A stretch of DNA of 64,000 bases, taken from Methylobacterium sp. J-068. Its GTDB lineage: Bacteria > Pseudomonadota > Alphaproteobacteria > Rhizobiales > Beijerinckiaceae. A program made the position numbers and the translations under genes. Positions 26,063 through 34,088 of the stretch are shown one piece after another. The notes beneath the pieces are model-generated. The model did no database searches, had not been told where the DNA came from, and worked only from the letters and a program-made list of their open reading frames with translations. The DNA is taken from the NCBI RefSeq assembly GCF_022829445.1, contig NZ_JAKSXY010000109.1, positions 1 through 64,000 on the forward strand, read 5' to 3'. Numbering within the stretch: the first letter of the stretch is position 1; the number at the start of each line of letters is the position of its first letter.

Positions 26063-27037
26063 TCACGCGACCTTGGCGCGGCGGGTGAGGAGGCGCGCGA
26101 TGATCAGGACGAAGAAGGTGATGACGAAGAGGATGCAGCCCAGCGCCATCAGGGAGTTCAGCTGCAGGCCGTCGGCCTCGTTGAACTCGTTGGCGATGCG
26201 GGACGCGATGGTGGAACCCGGATCGAAGACCGAGCCCGAGAGACGGTTGGCGTTGCCGATCACGAAGGTGACCGCCATGGTCTCGCCCAGCGCGCGGCCG
26301 AGGCCGAGCATGATCGCGCCGATGATCGAGACCGAGGCCTGCGGCACGAGCACGTGGCGCACCACCTCCCAGGTGGTGCAGCCGATGCCGTAGGCGCTCT
26401 CGCGCAGCACGGTCGGGATCTGATCGAGCATGTCGCGGGTGATCGAGGCCACGAAGGGCACGATCATGATGGCGAGGATGAAGCCGGCGGTGAGGATGCC
26501 GACGCCCGAGGGCACGCGAGCGTAGAACAGGGTGCCCACGATGGGCATGCCCTCGACGAGGTTCGAGACCGGCACCTGCACGAAGCGGGCGAAGAGCGGC
26601 GCGAACACGAACAGGCCCCACATGCCGTAGATGATGCTCGGCACCGAGGCGAGGAGCTCGATCGTCATCGAGACGGGCTTGCGGGCCCAGCCGGGGCAGA
26701 GCTGCGTCAGGTAGACCGCGATGCCGAGCGAGAGCGGCACGCCGATCAGCAGGGCGAGGAAGGCGGAGGCCAGGGTGCCCACGATGGCCACGAAGGCCCC
26801 GTACTGCTCCTGCCCGATGTTCCAGACGCTCGAGGTGATGAAGCCGAAGCCGAACGTCTCGAAGGCCGGCCAGGCGCCGTAGGCGATGGAGGCCAGGATG
26901 CCGGCCAGCACGAGGAGCACCAGGATCGCCGAGCCGTAGGAAGCCGCGCGGAACAGGCTGTCGCCGATGCCGCCGGGCTTCTTGCGGACGGAAGCACCCG
27001 TGCGGGTCAGGGCGATCTGATCAGTCAAGGCGGCCAT
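26063..27037 (-). CDS. pstC: phosphate ABC transporter permease PstC
   Basis: This is a 324-residue inner-membrane permease with about six membrane segments. The coupling loop is [20 protein letters not shown], and [15 protein letters not shown] and [19 protein letters not shown] are family landmarks. It pairs with PstA. The gap of 204 nt to pstS upstream holds two strong hairpins (27126-27146 and 27204-27224), so pstC may be expressed below pstS. Confidence 0.96.
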   Translation of the reverse strand: MAALTDQIALTRTGASVRKKPGGIGDSLFRAASYGSAILVLLVLAGILASIAYGAWPAFETFGFGFITSSVWNIGQEQYGAFVAIVGTLASAFLALLIGVPLSLGIAVYLTQLCPGWARKPVSMTIELLASVPSIIYGMWGLFVFAPLFARFVQVPVSNLVEGMPIVGTLFYARVPSGVGILTAGFILAIMIVPFVASITRDMLDQIPTVLRESAYGIGCTTWEVVRHVLVPQASVSIIGAIMLGLGRALGETMAVTFVIGNANRLSGSVFDPGSTIASRIANEFNEADGLQLNSLMALGCILFVITFFVLIIARLLTRRAKVA

Positions 27038-27125
27038 CCGAAAGTCTTCTCTTCACCGTGCGGCGTCTCCTACAGCGCGCCGCCGGTCGGCGCGAGTGGG
27101 ATCACCGGATCGCTCCGAAGGGGTT

Positions 27126-27146
27126 GGCCCGGCCTGGTGCCGGGCC
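27126..27146. promoter_or_regulatory. hairpin in the pstS-pstC gap, proximal to pstC
   Basis: GGCCCGGC (27126-27133) and GCCGGGCC (27139-27146) form a perfect 8-bp GC stem with a 5-nt loop. No T run follows on either strand. In the transcript from pstS it would lie between pstS and pstC and could stall polymerase or block RNase decay. Confidence 0.55.
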
Positions 27147-27203
27147 GGTCTGTCTCTGGTCGTGCGGGGGCGCGGCGACTCGCCCCCGACTTTCGTGGGC
27201 CAC

Positions 27204-27224
27204 GAGCCCGCGAAAGCCGGGCTC
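27204..27224. promoter_or_regulatory. hairpin directly downstream of pstS
   Basis: GAGCCCG (27204-27210) and CGGGCTC (27218-27224) form a perfect 7-bp stem around CGAAAGC. It lies about 18 nt past the pstS stop codon. Without a U run it looks like an mRNA-stabilising or attenuating hairpin rather than a full terminator. Confidence 0.5.
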
Positions 27225-27241
27225 ACAGGTCGAAGACTGGC

Positions 27242-28279
27242 TTACATGTTGAAGACGGGCTTGCCGTCCTTGCCCTTGATCTCCTTCCACGCGTCGTGGA
27301 TCTGGCCGACGACGGCGTCGGGCAGCGGCACGTAGTCGAGGTCGGTGGCGAGCTTGTCGCCGTTCTTGTAGGCCCAGTCGAAGAACTTCAGCACGTCGGC
27401 GGCCTTGGCCGTGTCGGCCGGCTCCTTGTAGACGAGGATGAAGGTGGCGGCGGTGATCGGCCAAGCGCCCTCACCGGCCTGATCGGTCAGCGAGATGCCG
27501 AAGCCGGGGGCGGCCTTCCAGTCGGCGCTGGCGGCGGCGGCCTGGAAGGCCTTGTCGTCGGGCTGCGGGAACTTGCCGGCCTTGTTCTGGATCAGGGTGT
27601 GGCTGAGCTTGTTCTGCTTGGCGTAGGCGGACTCGACGTAGCCGATGGCGTTCGGGACCTGCTTGACGGTGGCGGTCACGCCCTCGTTGCCCTTGCCGCC
27701 CTGGCCCACCGGCCAGCTCACCGTGGTGGCCGCGCCGAATTCCTTCTTCCAGGGCTCGGAGACCTGCGAGAGGTAGGTGGTGAAGATGTTGGTCGTGCCC
27801 GACGCGTCCGAGCGGTAGACCGGGGTGATGTTGGCGTCGGGGAGCTTCACGCCCTCGTTCAGCTTGGCGATCCGGGCATCCGACCACTTGGCGATCTTGC
27901 CGGCGTAGATGTCGGCGATGATCTCGCCCGTGAGCTTCAGCTTGCCAGGCTCGACGCCGGGGATGTTCACCACGGTGACCACGCCGCCCATGACGGTCGG
28001 GAACTGGACGAGGCCGTCCTTCTCCAGGGCGGGCCCCTTCAGGGGCGCGTCGGTGGCGCCGAAATCGACGGTCTTGGCCAGGATCTGCTTGATGCCGCCG
28101 CCCGAGCCGATCGACTGGTAGTTGAGGCCCATGCCGCTGTCCTTGCGGTAGGCTTCGGCCCACTTGGAATAGACCGGGAAGGGGAAGGTCGCGCCGGCGC
28201 CCGTGATGTCGGCGGCGCGCGCCGGAACGATCGCGGCGAGGCCGAGGGCCGCGAGGGCCGCGAGGGTCGTGAACTTCAT
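27242..28279 (-). CDS. pstS: phosphate ABC transporter substrate-binding protein PstS
   Basis: This is a 345-residue periplasmic phosphate-binding protein. The signal peptide covers residues 1-22 (VPARA). The mature protein starts with ITGAGATFPFPVYSKWAEAY, and phosphate-binding loops are visible as GSGGGIKQI, VYRSDASGTTNIFTTYL and GATDAPL. Length and motifs are normal. A three-unit Pho box lies 95-123 nt upstream, so it should be induced by PhoB under phosphate limitation. It is the first gene of pstSCAB-phoU-phoB. Confidence 0.97.
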   Translation of the reverse strand: MKFTTLAALAALGLAAIVPARAADITGAGATFPFPVYSKWAEAYRKDSGMGLNYQSIGSGGGIKQILAKTVDFGATDAPLKGPALEKDGLVQFPTVMGGVVTVVNIPGVEPGKLKLTGEIIADIYAGKIAKWSDARIAKLNEGVKLPDANITPVYRSDASGTTNIFTTYLSQVSEPWKKEFGAATTVSWPVGQGGKGNEGVTATVKQVPNAIGYVESAYAKQNKLSHTLIQNKAGKFPQPDDKAFQAAAASADWKAAPGFGISLTDQAGEGAWPITAATFILVYKEPADTAKAADVLKFFDWAYKNGDKLATDLDYVPLPDAVVGQIHDAWKEIKGKDGKPVFNM

Positions 28280-28347
28280 GTGCTGGTCTCCTGGGGGAGC
28301 GTGCTCCGGCCGGCGCGGCTGAGGGCGTCGTCCGTTGTGCACCGCGC

Positions 28348-28376
28348 CATACGGCCGGTTGGGCCAAGGCCGTATG
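28348..28376. promoter_or_regulatory. perfect 9-bp inverted repeat in the pstS promoter
   Basis: CATACGGCC (28348-28356) and GGCCGTATG (28368-28376) form a dyad with an 11-nt spacer (itself GGTTGGGCCAA). It overlaps the last unit of the Pho box by three bases and covers the likely -10/+1 region of pstS. It could be a second operator or a leader hairpin. Confidence 0.5.
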
Positions 28377-28402
28377 ACGCTTCCGCGACAGTTCGATGAC
28401 AG
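28374..28402 (-). promoter_or_regulatory. Pho box upstream of pstS (three 11-nt units)
   Basis: On the minus strand the sequence reads CTGTCAT-CGAA-CTGTCGC-GGAA-GCGTCAT, i.e. heptamers at 28396-28402, 28385-28391 and 28374-28380 with 4-nt spacers. The first two match the PhoB consensus CTGTCAT-N4-CTGTCAT well and the third is a weaker half site. The site lies 95-123 nt upstream of the pstS ATG. Confidence 0.88.
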
Positions 28403-28611
28403 AGGCCGGAGACACCCCTCCGCGCGCGCCGAACTGCGCATTCCGCCGGTGGACGGCGCCATGCGGCGACCGCCTTGTCTCGCGAAAGCCGGAGGGCTAT
28501 CGCCGGGTCGCGGAGCGAATCGCCAGTGGACGGGGCAGCGCCCGCGCCGGCGCGCCGCCGGGTCCGGTCCCGCGAGGCCGGATCTCCGAAACGCCGCTCA
28601 GGGGATGCGCC
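28403..28611. other. intergenic region between the pst promoter and the CitE-like gene
   Basis: This GC-rich stretch upstream of the lyase gene contains no gene I can support and no recognisable promoter for the plus strand. Together with the pst promoter, the gap between pstS and the lyase gene is 332 nt. Confidence 0.4.
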
Positions 28612-29499
28612 ATGACCGAGATCCGCCCGCGCCGTACCGTTCTCGCCATGCCGGGATCGAATCCCCGGCTGCTGGAGAAGGCCCGCACGCTGCCGGCCGA
28701 CTGCATCATGATCGACCTCGAGGACGGCGTCGCCCCCGAGACCCGGGCGGCGACGCGCGAGGCCGTGGCCCGCGCGGTCGCGGAGCGGGGCTTCGGCCCG
28801 CGCGAGGTGCTGGTGCGGATCAACGCCCTCGACACGCCCTACGGCGAGGCCGACCTCGCCGCCATCGCGCCGGCCGGACCCGACGCGATCGTGGTGCCGA
28901 AGGTGACGGGGGCGGATGCCCTGGTGGCGGTGGGCTCGCGCCTGCGCCGCCTCGGCGCGCCGGAGCACACCCGGACCTGGGCGATGATCGAGAGCCCGAT
29001 GGCGATCCTGCACCTGACCGACATCGCGAGTTCGGCCCGCGACGTCGACACCCGGCTCGCCTGCCTCTTGGTCGGGCCGAACGATCTGGCCAAGGCCAGC
29101 CGCCTGCGCCTCGGCGTGCCGGGCCGGCCGGCGCTGATGCCCTGGCTGATGAGCGTGATCGCGGCGGCCCGCGCCTACGAGATCGACGTGATCGACGGGA
29201 TCTACAACGACTTTCGCGATGCGGTCGGGTTCGCGGCCGAGTGCGCGCAGGGGCGCGATTGCGGCTTCGACGGCAAGATGCTGATCCACCCCGATCAGAT
29301 CGCCCCCGCCAACGCGGCCTTCGGCCCGAGCGCGGACGAGATCGCCTGGGCCCGGCGCATCCTGACCGCCTTCGCCGATCCGGAGAACCGGGCGCGCGGC
29401 GTCATCGCGCTGGACGGACGGATGGTGGAGCGCCTGCACATGGCGGAGGCCGCCCGCACCGTCGCCCTGGCCGACGCCATCGCGGCACGGGCCGCGTGA
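28612..29499 (+). CDS. HpcH/HpaI aldolase or citrate-lyase beta-subunit-like protein (CitE-like)
   Basis: This is a 295-residue TIM-barrel lyase of the CitE/malyl-CoA lyase superfamily, which cleaves or forms C-C bonds of CoA thioesters using Mg2+. It shows RTVLAMPGSNPRLLEKA (phosphate/CoA binding), MIDLEDGVAPETRAATREAV (metal and Glu ligands), RINALDTPYGEADLAAI, VVPKVTGADAL and the metal-site AMIESPMAIL. The closing KMLIHPDQIAPAN is typical. No lyase alpha or gamma subunit is near, so it is a stand-alone CitE-like enzyme; malyl-, citramalyl- or beta-methylmalyl-CoA are possible substrates. The dUTPase start overlaps its stop. Confidence 0.88.
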   Translation: MTEIRPRRTVLAMPGSNPRLLEKARTLPADCIMIDLEDGVAPETRAATREAVARAVAERGFGPREVLVRINALDTPYGEADLAAIAPAGPDAIVVPKVTGADALVAVGSRLRRLGAPEHTRTWAMIESPMAILHLTDIASSARDVDTRLACLLVGPNDLAKASRLRLGVPGRPALMPWLMSVIAAARAYEIDVIDGIYNDFRDAVGFAAECAQGRDCGFDGKMLIHPDQIAPANAAFGPSADEIAWARRILTAFADPENRARGVIALDGRMVERLHMAEAARTVALADAIAARAA

Positions 29500-30032
29500 G
29501 CCGGGATTGCGCCGACGACCTCGACGTCGAACTGCGCCTCCTCGATCCCCGCCTCCCCGGCTGGGGCTTCCCGCGCTGGGGCTCGGCGCAGGCCGCCGGC
29601 CTCGATCTCCATGCCTGCCTGGACGCCCCCCTGATCCTGGCGCCGCAGGGGCCGCCCGCCCTGATCCCGGCGGGCTTCGCCCTGGCGATTCGCGACGCCC
29701 GCTGGTGCGGCCTGGTCTTCCCGCGCTCCGGCCTCGGTCATCGCGAGGGCCTCGTGCTCGGCAACGGCACGGGGGTGATCGATGCCGATTACGAGGGCGC
29801 GCTGATGATCTCGGCCTGGAACCGCAATCCCGCTCCCTCGCCCGCTCCCTCGCCCGCCGGCCCGGACGCGACCGGCATCCGGATCGAGCCCGGCGACCGC
29901 ATCGCCCAGCTCGTCTTCACCCGCGTGACGCGCCCGACCCTGTCGGTGCGGGACGGCCCCGGCGAGCCGGAACCGCCCGGCGGGGCCGGTCGGCGCGGCT
30001 CCGATGGGTTCGGCTCCACCGGCCGGCGCTGA
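29496..30032 (+). CDS. dut: dUTP diphosphatase-like protein with Pro-rich insertion
   Basis: This is a 178-residue dUTPase, which converts dUTP to dUMP. Motif 1 reads AAGLDLHACL, motif 2 PRSGLGHREG, motif 3 GNGTGVIDADYEG, motif 4 PGDRIAQLVF, and motif 5 RRGSDGFGSTGRR at the C-terminus, so all five are present. It is longer than the usual 150 or so residues, chiefly through a Pro/Ser/Ala insertion (NPAPSPAPSPAGPDATG) before motif 4. The GTG start overlaps the lyase stop (GTGA), so the two are coupled. Whether it is the only dUTPase of the genome cannot be seen. Confidence 0.85.
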   Translation: MSRDCADDLDVELRLLDPRLPGWGFPRWGSAQAAGLDLHACLDAPLILAPQGPPALIPAGFALAIRDARWCGLVFPRSGLGHREGLVLGNGTGVIDADYEGALMISAWNRNPAPSPAPSPAGPDATGIRIEPGDRIAQLVFTRVTRPTLSVRDGPGEPEPPGGAGRRGSDGFGSTGRR

Positions 30033-30038
30033 GGCCGT

Positions 30039-30245
30039 TCAGACGATGCCGCTGCCCTCGAACGGCCAGGGCCGCCCGAGTTTCGCGGCGACCCGCGCGG
30101 GCTCGTGGCCGACCGCCTCGACCGCCGCCTGGACGTCCTCGCTCGGCACCTCGAAGCGGCGCGCCCAGTAGGCCAGGGTCCAGGGCTCCGAGACGTTGAC
30201 GGTGGCGGGCTCGTGGTCGTTCTCGGCTTTCGTGCTGCTGCTCAT
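30039..30245 (-). CDS. small DUF3606-like protein
   Basis: This is a 68-residue acidic protein with the pattern of DUF3606: VNVSEPWTLAYWARRFEVPS followed by DVQAAVEAVGHEPARVAAKL. The segment resembles a small helical module seen in many rhizobial genomes, function unknown. It starts at the ATG at 30245 and ends 7 nt from the dUTPase stop, convergent with it. It is divergent from motA, whose leader holds the 12-nt repeat. Confidence 0.75.
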   Translation of the reverse strand: MSSSTKAENDHEPATVNVSEPWTLAYWARRFEVPSEDVQAAVEAVGHEPARVAAKLGRPWPFEGSGIV

Positions 30246-30293
30246 CGCTGTCCGATCCTCGCGTTTGCCGACGGGACAACGCAGCGGGGCTTT

Positions 30294-30317
30294 TCCGGTC
30301 GCATGTCCGGTCGCATG
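30294..30317. promoter_or_regulatory. 12-nt tandem direct repeat upstream of motA
   Basis: TCCGGTCGCATG is repeated exactly at 30294-30305 and 30306-30317, about 103 nt before the motA start and 49 nt from the divergent DUF3606 start. A CTTTC-AC-GAAAG dyad follows at 30326-30337. One-turn direct repeats fit a response-regulator site such as FtcR, but this is inference. Confidence 0.5.
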
Positions 30318-30419
30318 CGGGCGTCCTTTCACGAAAGACATCCGTCCAGCCCCGCGCAAGCCATCCTGGGTAGGTCCTGCCGCACCGGATTCCTGTGTCC
30401 CCAGCGGAGGCGTTGAGCC

Positions 30420-31292
30420 TTGGGCGTTCTGATCGGCCTCGTCATCGCAATCGGCTGCATGCTCGGCGGCTTCGTCGCCATGGGCGGCCACCTCGTCGTG
30501 CTCTGGCAGCCCTGGGAATTCGTCATCATCGGGGGGATGGGGGCGGGCACCTTCGTCATGGCCAACCCGATGAAGACGGTGGTGGATTCCGGCAAGGCCA
30601 GCATGGACGCGCTGACCGGCAAGGTTCCCAAGCGCAAGGATTACCTCGCCCTGCTGGGCCTGCTGCACGCCCTGATGCGCGAGTTGAAGGCCAAGCCGCG
30701 CAACGAGGTCGAGCCGCATCTCGACGACCCGGCCAATTCCGAGATCTTCAAGGCCTATCCGGACATCGCCAAGAACGCCGATCTCGTGCTGTTCATCTGC
30801 GACTACGCGCGCCTGATCCTCATCGGCAACGCCCGCGCGCACGAGATCGAGGCGCTGATGGACGAGGAGATCAGCGGCTACCGCAAGGACCGGCTCAAGC
30901 CCTACGGCGCGGTCACCACCGTGGCCGAGGCGATGCCGGCGCTCGGCATCGTGGCGGCGGTGCTCGGCATCGTGAAGGCGATGGGCGCCCTCGACCAGTC
31001 GCCCCAGATCCTCGGCGGCCTCATCGGCGCGGCGCTGGTGGGCACCTTCTTCGGCGTGTTCATGTCCTACGGCGTGCTCGCCCCCTTCGCGATCAAGATC
31101 AAGACGATCCGCGAGAAGCAGAACCACGTCTACGTCATCGTCAAGCAGAGCCTGATCGCCTACATGAGCGGGGCGGTGCCGCAGATCGCCGTCGAGCATG
31201 GCCGCAAGGGCATCTCGCTCGGGGACCGGCCCACCATCGACGAGGTCGAGAACGCCACCGTCAGCGGCGGCGCACAGAGGGAGGCCGCCTGA
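30420..31292 (+). CDS. motA: flagellar motor stator protein MotA
   Basis: This is a 290-residue stator protein that forms the proton channel with MotB. Four membrane segments are predicted (about 1-20, 30-50, 170-190 and 200-220). The N-terminus IGLVIAIGCMLGGFVAMGGHL, the cytoplasmic loop and the ALGIVAAVLGIVKAMG-GALVGTFFGVFMSYG region are typical. The start codon is TTG, with GGAGG about 9 nt upstream. It heads the plus-strand switch/stator run. Confidence 0.95.
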   Translation: MGVLIGLVIAIGCMLGGFVAMGGHLVVLWQPWEFVIIGGMGAGTFVMANPMKTVVDSGKASMDALTGKVPKRKDYLALLGLLHALMRELKAKPRNEVEPHLDDPANSEIFKAYPDIAKNADLVLFICDYARLILIGNARAHEIEALMDEEISGYRKDRLKPYGAVTTVAEAMPALGIVAAVLGIVKAMGALDQSPQILGGLIGAALVGTFFGVFMSYGVLAPFAIKIKTIREKQNHVYVIVKQSLIAYMSGAVPQIAVEHGRKGISLGDRPTIDEVENATVSGGAQREAA

Positions 31293-31294
31293 GC

Positions 31295-32227
31295 ATGGAC
31301 GTCCCCGCCGGGAACGCCGCCGACATCCGCGCCCGCCTGATCGATGCCGGGGGCCTGTCCCTCGACCGCATGCCGATGCTGCACGTGGTCTTCGACCGGC
31401 TCACCTCGGGCTGCTCGGACAACCTGAAGCACCTCGTCGCCTCGCCGGTCTATTTCGCCTTCAACGGCATCGCGAGCGGCCGCTTCGGCGAGATGCTGGA
31501 CGCCTACGACAGCAACGCGGTGGCGGGCATCTTCCACGCCCCCGAATGGGACAGCCACATCCTCGTCGGCCTCGACCGGGACTTCCTCTTCACCATGGTG
31601 GAGGCGCTGTTCGGCGCGGACGGGGCCGAGCCGCCGGTGGAGGACGAGCGCGCCTTCTCGGCCCTCGAGATCCGGCTCGCCCACACCATCCTGGAGCAGG
31701 TCGGCAAGGCGCTGGAATCCTCGTTCTCCCTGGTCTCGACGACCCCCTTCCGCCTGGAGCGCACCGAGACCCGGATGGAGTTCGCCGTCATCGGCGGGCG
31801 CAACAACAAGGCCGTGGAGGCCAAGTTCTCGATCCAGGCCCTCAACCGGGGCGGCGAGATGTTCCTCATCCTGCCCCAATCGGTGATCAATCCGATGCGG
31901 CCGGCGCTGGCCAAGGTGCTGACCGGCGACAGCGCCGCCCGCGACCCGAAATGGACCCAGCAGATCGCCGCGGAGGTGCAGAAGGCGGAGGTCACCCTGC
32001 GGGCCGTGCTGGAGGAGCGCACCCTGACGCTCGGCGAGATCGCCGACCTCAAGGTCGGCCAGATCATCGGCCTCGACGCGACCCCGACGACGCGGGTGAA
32101 GCTCGAGGGCAACGACAGGCCCCTGTTCTGGTGCCATATGGGCCAGGCGCAGGGCTCCTACGTGCTGCGCGTCGACGAAGCCATCACTCAGGCCAAGGAA
32201 GGCGCGGACGATGACGCCGTGGGTTGA
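31295..32227 (+). CDS. fliM: flagellar motor switch protein FliM
   Basis: This is a 310-residue C-ring protein that receives CheY-P and sets the rotation sense. The middle CheC-like domain and the C-terminal SpoA domain (LTLGEIADLKVGQIIGLDATPTTRVKLEGN) are visible. The N-terminal CheY-binding motif LSQxEIDALL seen in enteric FliM is not evident. It lacks the longest N-terminal segment, as is usual in rhizobia. It starts 2 nt after motA and overlaps the next gene by 17 nt. Confidence 0.9.
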   Translation: MDVPAGNAADIRARLIDAGGLSLDRMPMLHVVFDRLTSGCSDNLKHLVASPVYFAFNGIASGRFGEMLDAYDSNAVAGIFHAPEWDSHILVGLDRDFLFTMVEALFGADGAEPPVEDERAFSALEIRLAHTILEQVGKALESSFSLVSTTPFRLERTETRMEFAVIGGRNNKAVEAKFSIQALNRGGEMFLILPQSVINPMRPALAKVLTGDSAARDPKWTQQIAAEVQKAEVTLRAVLEERTLTLGEIADLKVGQIIGLDATPTTRVKLEGNDRPLFWCHMGQAQGSYVLRVDEAITQAKEGADDDAVG

Positions 32228-32510
32228 TACGATCCTCCTCCTGGCGCTCGTGGCGACGAGCGCCTGCGTGGTGCCGATGTACCTCAAGCTGAAGCGCCTC
32301 GACCGGACGCAGGCCGAGTACGGCCGCATCCTCACGCAATCGGGCCGGGCCCTGGCCCAGGCGGGCGACGCGGTCCGCAACTTCAGCACCGAGGGCCGCG
32401 AGATCCTGGAGGCCCTCGACCAGCGCATCGGCGAGGCCCGCCAGACCCTGGCCGAACTCGAGGCGAGCCGACGCGACCTGAACGCAACGCGCGACCGCCA
32501 ACTGGGCTGA
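32211..32510 (+). CDS. small membrane-anchored protein in flagellar cluster (DUF6468-like)
   Basis: This is a 99-residue protein with one N-terminal membrane segment (about 6-24, TILLLALVATSACVVPMYL) and a long charged coiled coil after it (KRLDRTQAEYGRILTQSG, ILEALDQRIGEARQTLAELE). It overlaps fliM by 17 nt and lies just before fliN, a position conserved in alphaproteobacterial flagellar clusters as I recall. I associate the plan with DUF6468 but cannot check it here. It could anchor or stabilise the switch or stator. Function unproven. Confidence 0.75.
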   Translation: MTPWVDTILLLALVATSACVVPMYLKLKRLDRTQAEYGRILTQSGRALAQAGDAVRNFSTEGREILEALDQRIGEARQTLAELEASRRDLNATRDRQLG

Positions 32511-32616
32511 AAGACGCCGTTCCGCTTGCGCACGGACCGACTTTCCCCGATCCTTTCCCCTTCCGCTGCAGGCCGGACCCTTTCCCCGACGTTCGATTGC
32601 AGCCCCTGACGAGCGG

Positions 32617-33000
32617 ATGATGAGCAACAGCCCCTTCGACGATGCGGACCTCGCGTCCCCCGGAACCGCCCCGGTGTTTCCGAGCGTCTCGCCCGCCGCC
32701 GCGGCCGCTGGCCCGGATGCGCGGATCGGCGACGGCCGCAACCTCGATTCGATCCTGCGCATCCCCGTGCTGATCCAGGTGGTCCTGGGCTCGGCCACGA
32801 TGCCGGTGGCGAACCTGATGAAGCTCGGGCGCGGCGCCATCGTGCCCCTCGACCATCGCGTCGGCGAACCGGTCGACGTCACCGTGAACGGCCGCGTCGT
32901 GGCGCGCGGCGAGATCGTGGTGGTCGAGGAGGACAATTCGCGCTTCGGCGTCTCCCTGACCGAGATCGTCGGACCGTCCGATTCCGGCCAGAACGGCTGA
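32617..33000 (+). CDS. fliN: flagellar motor switch protein FliN
   Basis: This is a 127-residue C-ring protein. The C-terminal SpoA domain is complete (ILRIPVLIQVVLGSATMPVA, LMKLGRGAIVPLDHRVGEPVDVTVNGRVVARGEIVVVE, RFGVSLTEIV), preceded by about 40 disordered residues. The ATG at 32617 is followed by a second ATG, so the start may be one codon later. It lies between the membrane protein and fliG. Confidence 0.93.
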   Translation: MMSNSPFDDADLASPGTAPVFPSVSPAAAAAGPDARIGDGRNLDSILRIPVLIQVVLGSATMPVANLMKLGRGAIVPLDHRVGEPVDVTVNGRVVARGEIVVVEEDNSRFGVSLTEIVGPSDSGQNG

Positions 33001-33011
33001 GGATAGCGAGC

Positions 33012-34049
33012 GTGGCGAGCGTCCCGATCCCGCATCGAGCCCAGGGGCTCCACCGCCAGCTCAACCCGGTGGACGAGGTCGCCGCCCTGCTGCTCGCCAT
33101 GGGCAAGCCGGCGGCCGGGCGCCTGCTGAAGTATTTCGAGCCGGACGAGATCCGGCGCATCACCCGTTCGGCCACGCAGCTCGGCACCGTCAGCGCGAGC
33201 CAGCTCGAGGACATCGTCGAGATGTTCTCCGGGGAATTCGCCGCCGATGGCCGCCTCGTCGGCACCGCGTCGGAAGTCGAGAAGCTCCTGACCGGCCTGC
33301 TGCCGGCCGACCAGGTCGCCGAGATCCTGTCCGACGTCCGGGGCGATGCCACCCGCTCGGTCTGGGAGCGCATGTCGGGCGTCTCGGAGGGCGTGATCGC
33401 GAGCTACCTCGTCAAGGAGCATCCTCAGACGGCGGCGCTCATCCTGTCGCGCCTGAAGCCGGCGGCGGCGGCCAAGGTCATGGCCCACCTGCCCCAGCCC
33501 ACCCGCAACACGGTGATGCGGCGGATGCTGAGCTTCAAGCCGGTCTGCGACGAGGTGATCGGGACCATCGAGCGCGCCCTGCACGAGGATCTGCTCGCCA
33601 ACGGCGCGCGCAACGCCGGGGCCGACACCCACGCGAAGATGGCCGACATCATCAACAAGATGGAGCGGGCGCAGATCGACGAGGTGCTCACCAGCCTCTC
33701 CGAATCGCGGCCGAAATCGGTGGAGATCCTGAAGGGCCTGCTCTTCACCTTCGACGACATCGTCAAGCTGGCGCCGCGCGCCCGCACCACCCTGTTCGAC
33801 GCCGTGCCCAACGACCGGCTGATCCTGGCCCTGAAGGGCACCGACGCGGAGTTCCGGGGCGTCATTCTCAGCGCGCTCTCGGCCCGCGTGCGCCGCATGG
33901 TCGAGCACGAACTGAACGGCGGCGAACCGGCGGCGCAGAAGGACGTGACGGAGGCGCGCCGCAGCATCACCGATCTCGCCCTGGAGATGGCCGGACGCGG
34001 TGATTTGGAGATCAACGCCGGGGGCGAGGTCGAGGCCCTGGTCCGCTAG
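33012..34049 (+). CDS. fliG: flagellar motor switch protein FliG
   Basis: This is a 345-residue C-ring protein that binds FliF and takes torque from the stator. The family signature KEHPQTAALILSRLKPAAAAKVM marks the middle domain, and the C-terminal torque domain holds FTFDDIVKLAPRARTTLFDAV with the charged residues expected for MotA contact. The start codon is GTG, preceded by GAGGA. It lies 11 nt after fliN and ends 39 nt before flhB. Confidence 0.95.
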   Translation: MASVPIPHRAQGLHRQLNPVDEVAALLLAMGKPAAGRLLKYFEPDEIRRITRSATQLGTVSASQLEDIVEMFSGEFAADGRLVGTASEVEKLLTGLLPADQVAEILSDVRGDATRSVWERMSGVSEGVIASYLVKEHPQTAALILSRLKPAAAAKVMAHLPQPTRNTVMRRMLSFKPVCDEVIGTIERALHEDLLANGARNAGADTHAKMADIINKMERAQIDEVLTSLSESRPKSVEILKGLLFTFDDIVKLAPRARTTLFDAVPNDRLILALKGTDAEFRGVILSALSARVRRMVEHELNGGEPAAQKDVTEARRSITDLALEMAGRGDLEINAGGEVEALVR

Positions 34050-34088
34050 GGACGCGCCCGGCTCGAAGCCGCCAGCCGGACGAAGGTC

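Noticed and set aside
26354-28399. Long plus-strand frame opposite pstC and pstS
   Set aside because: It is complementary to two strongly conserved genes and shows no family motif.
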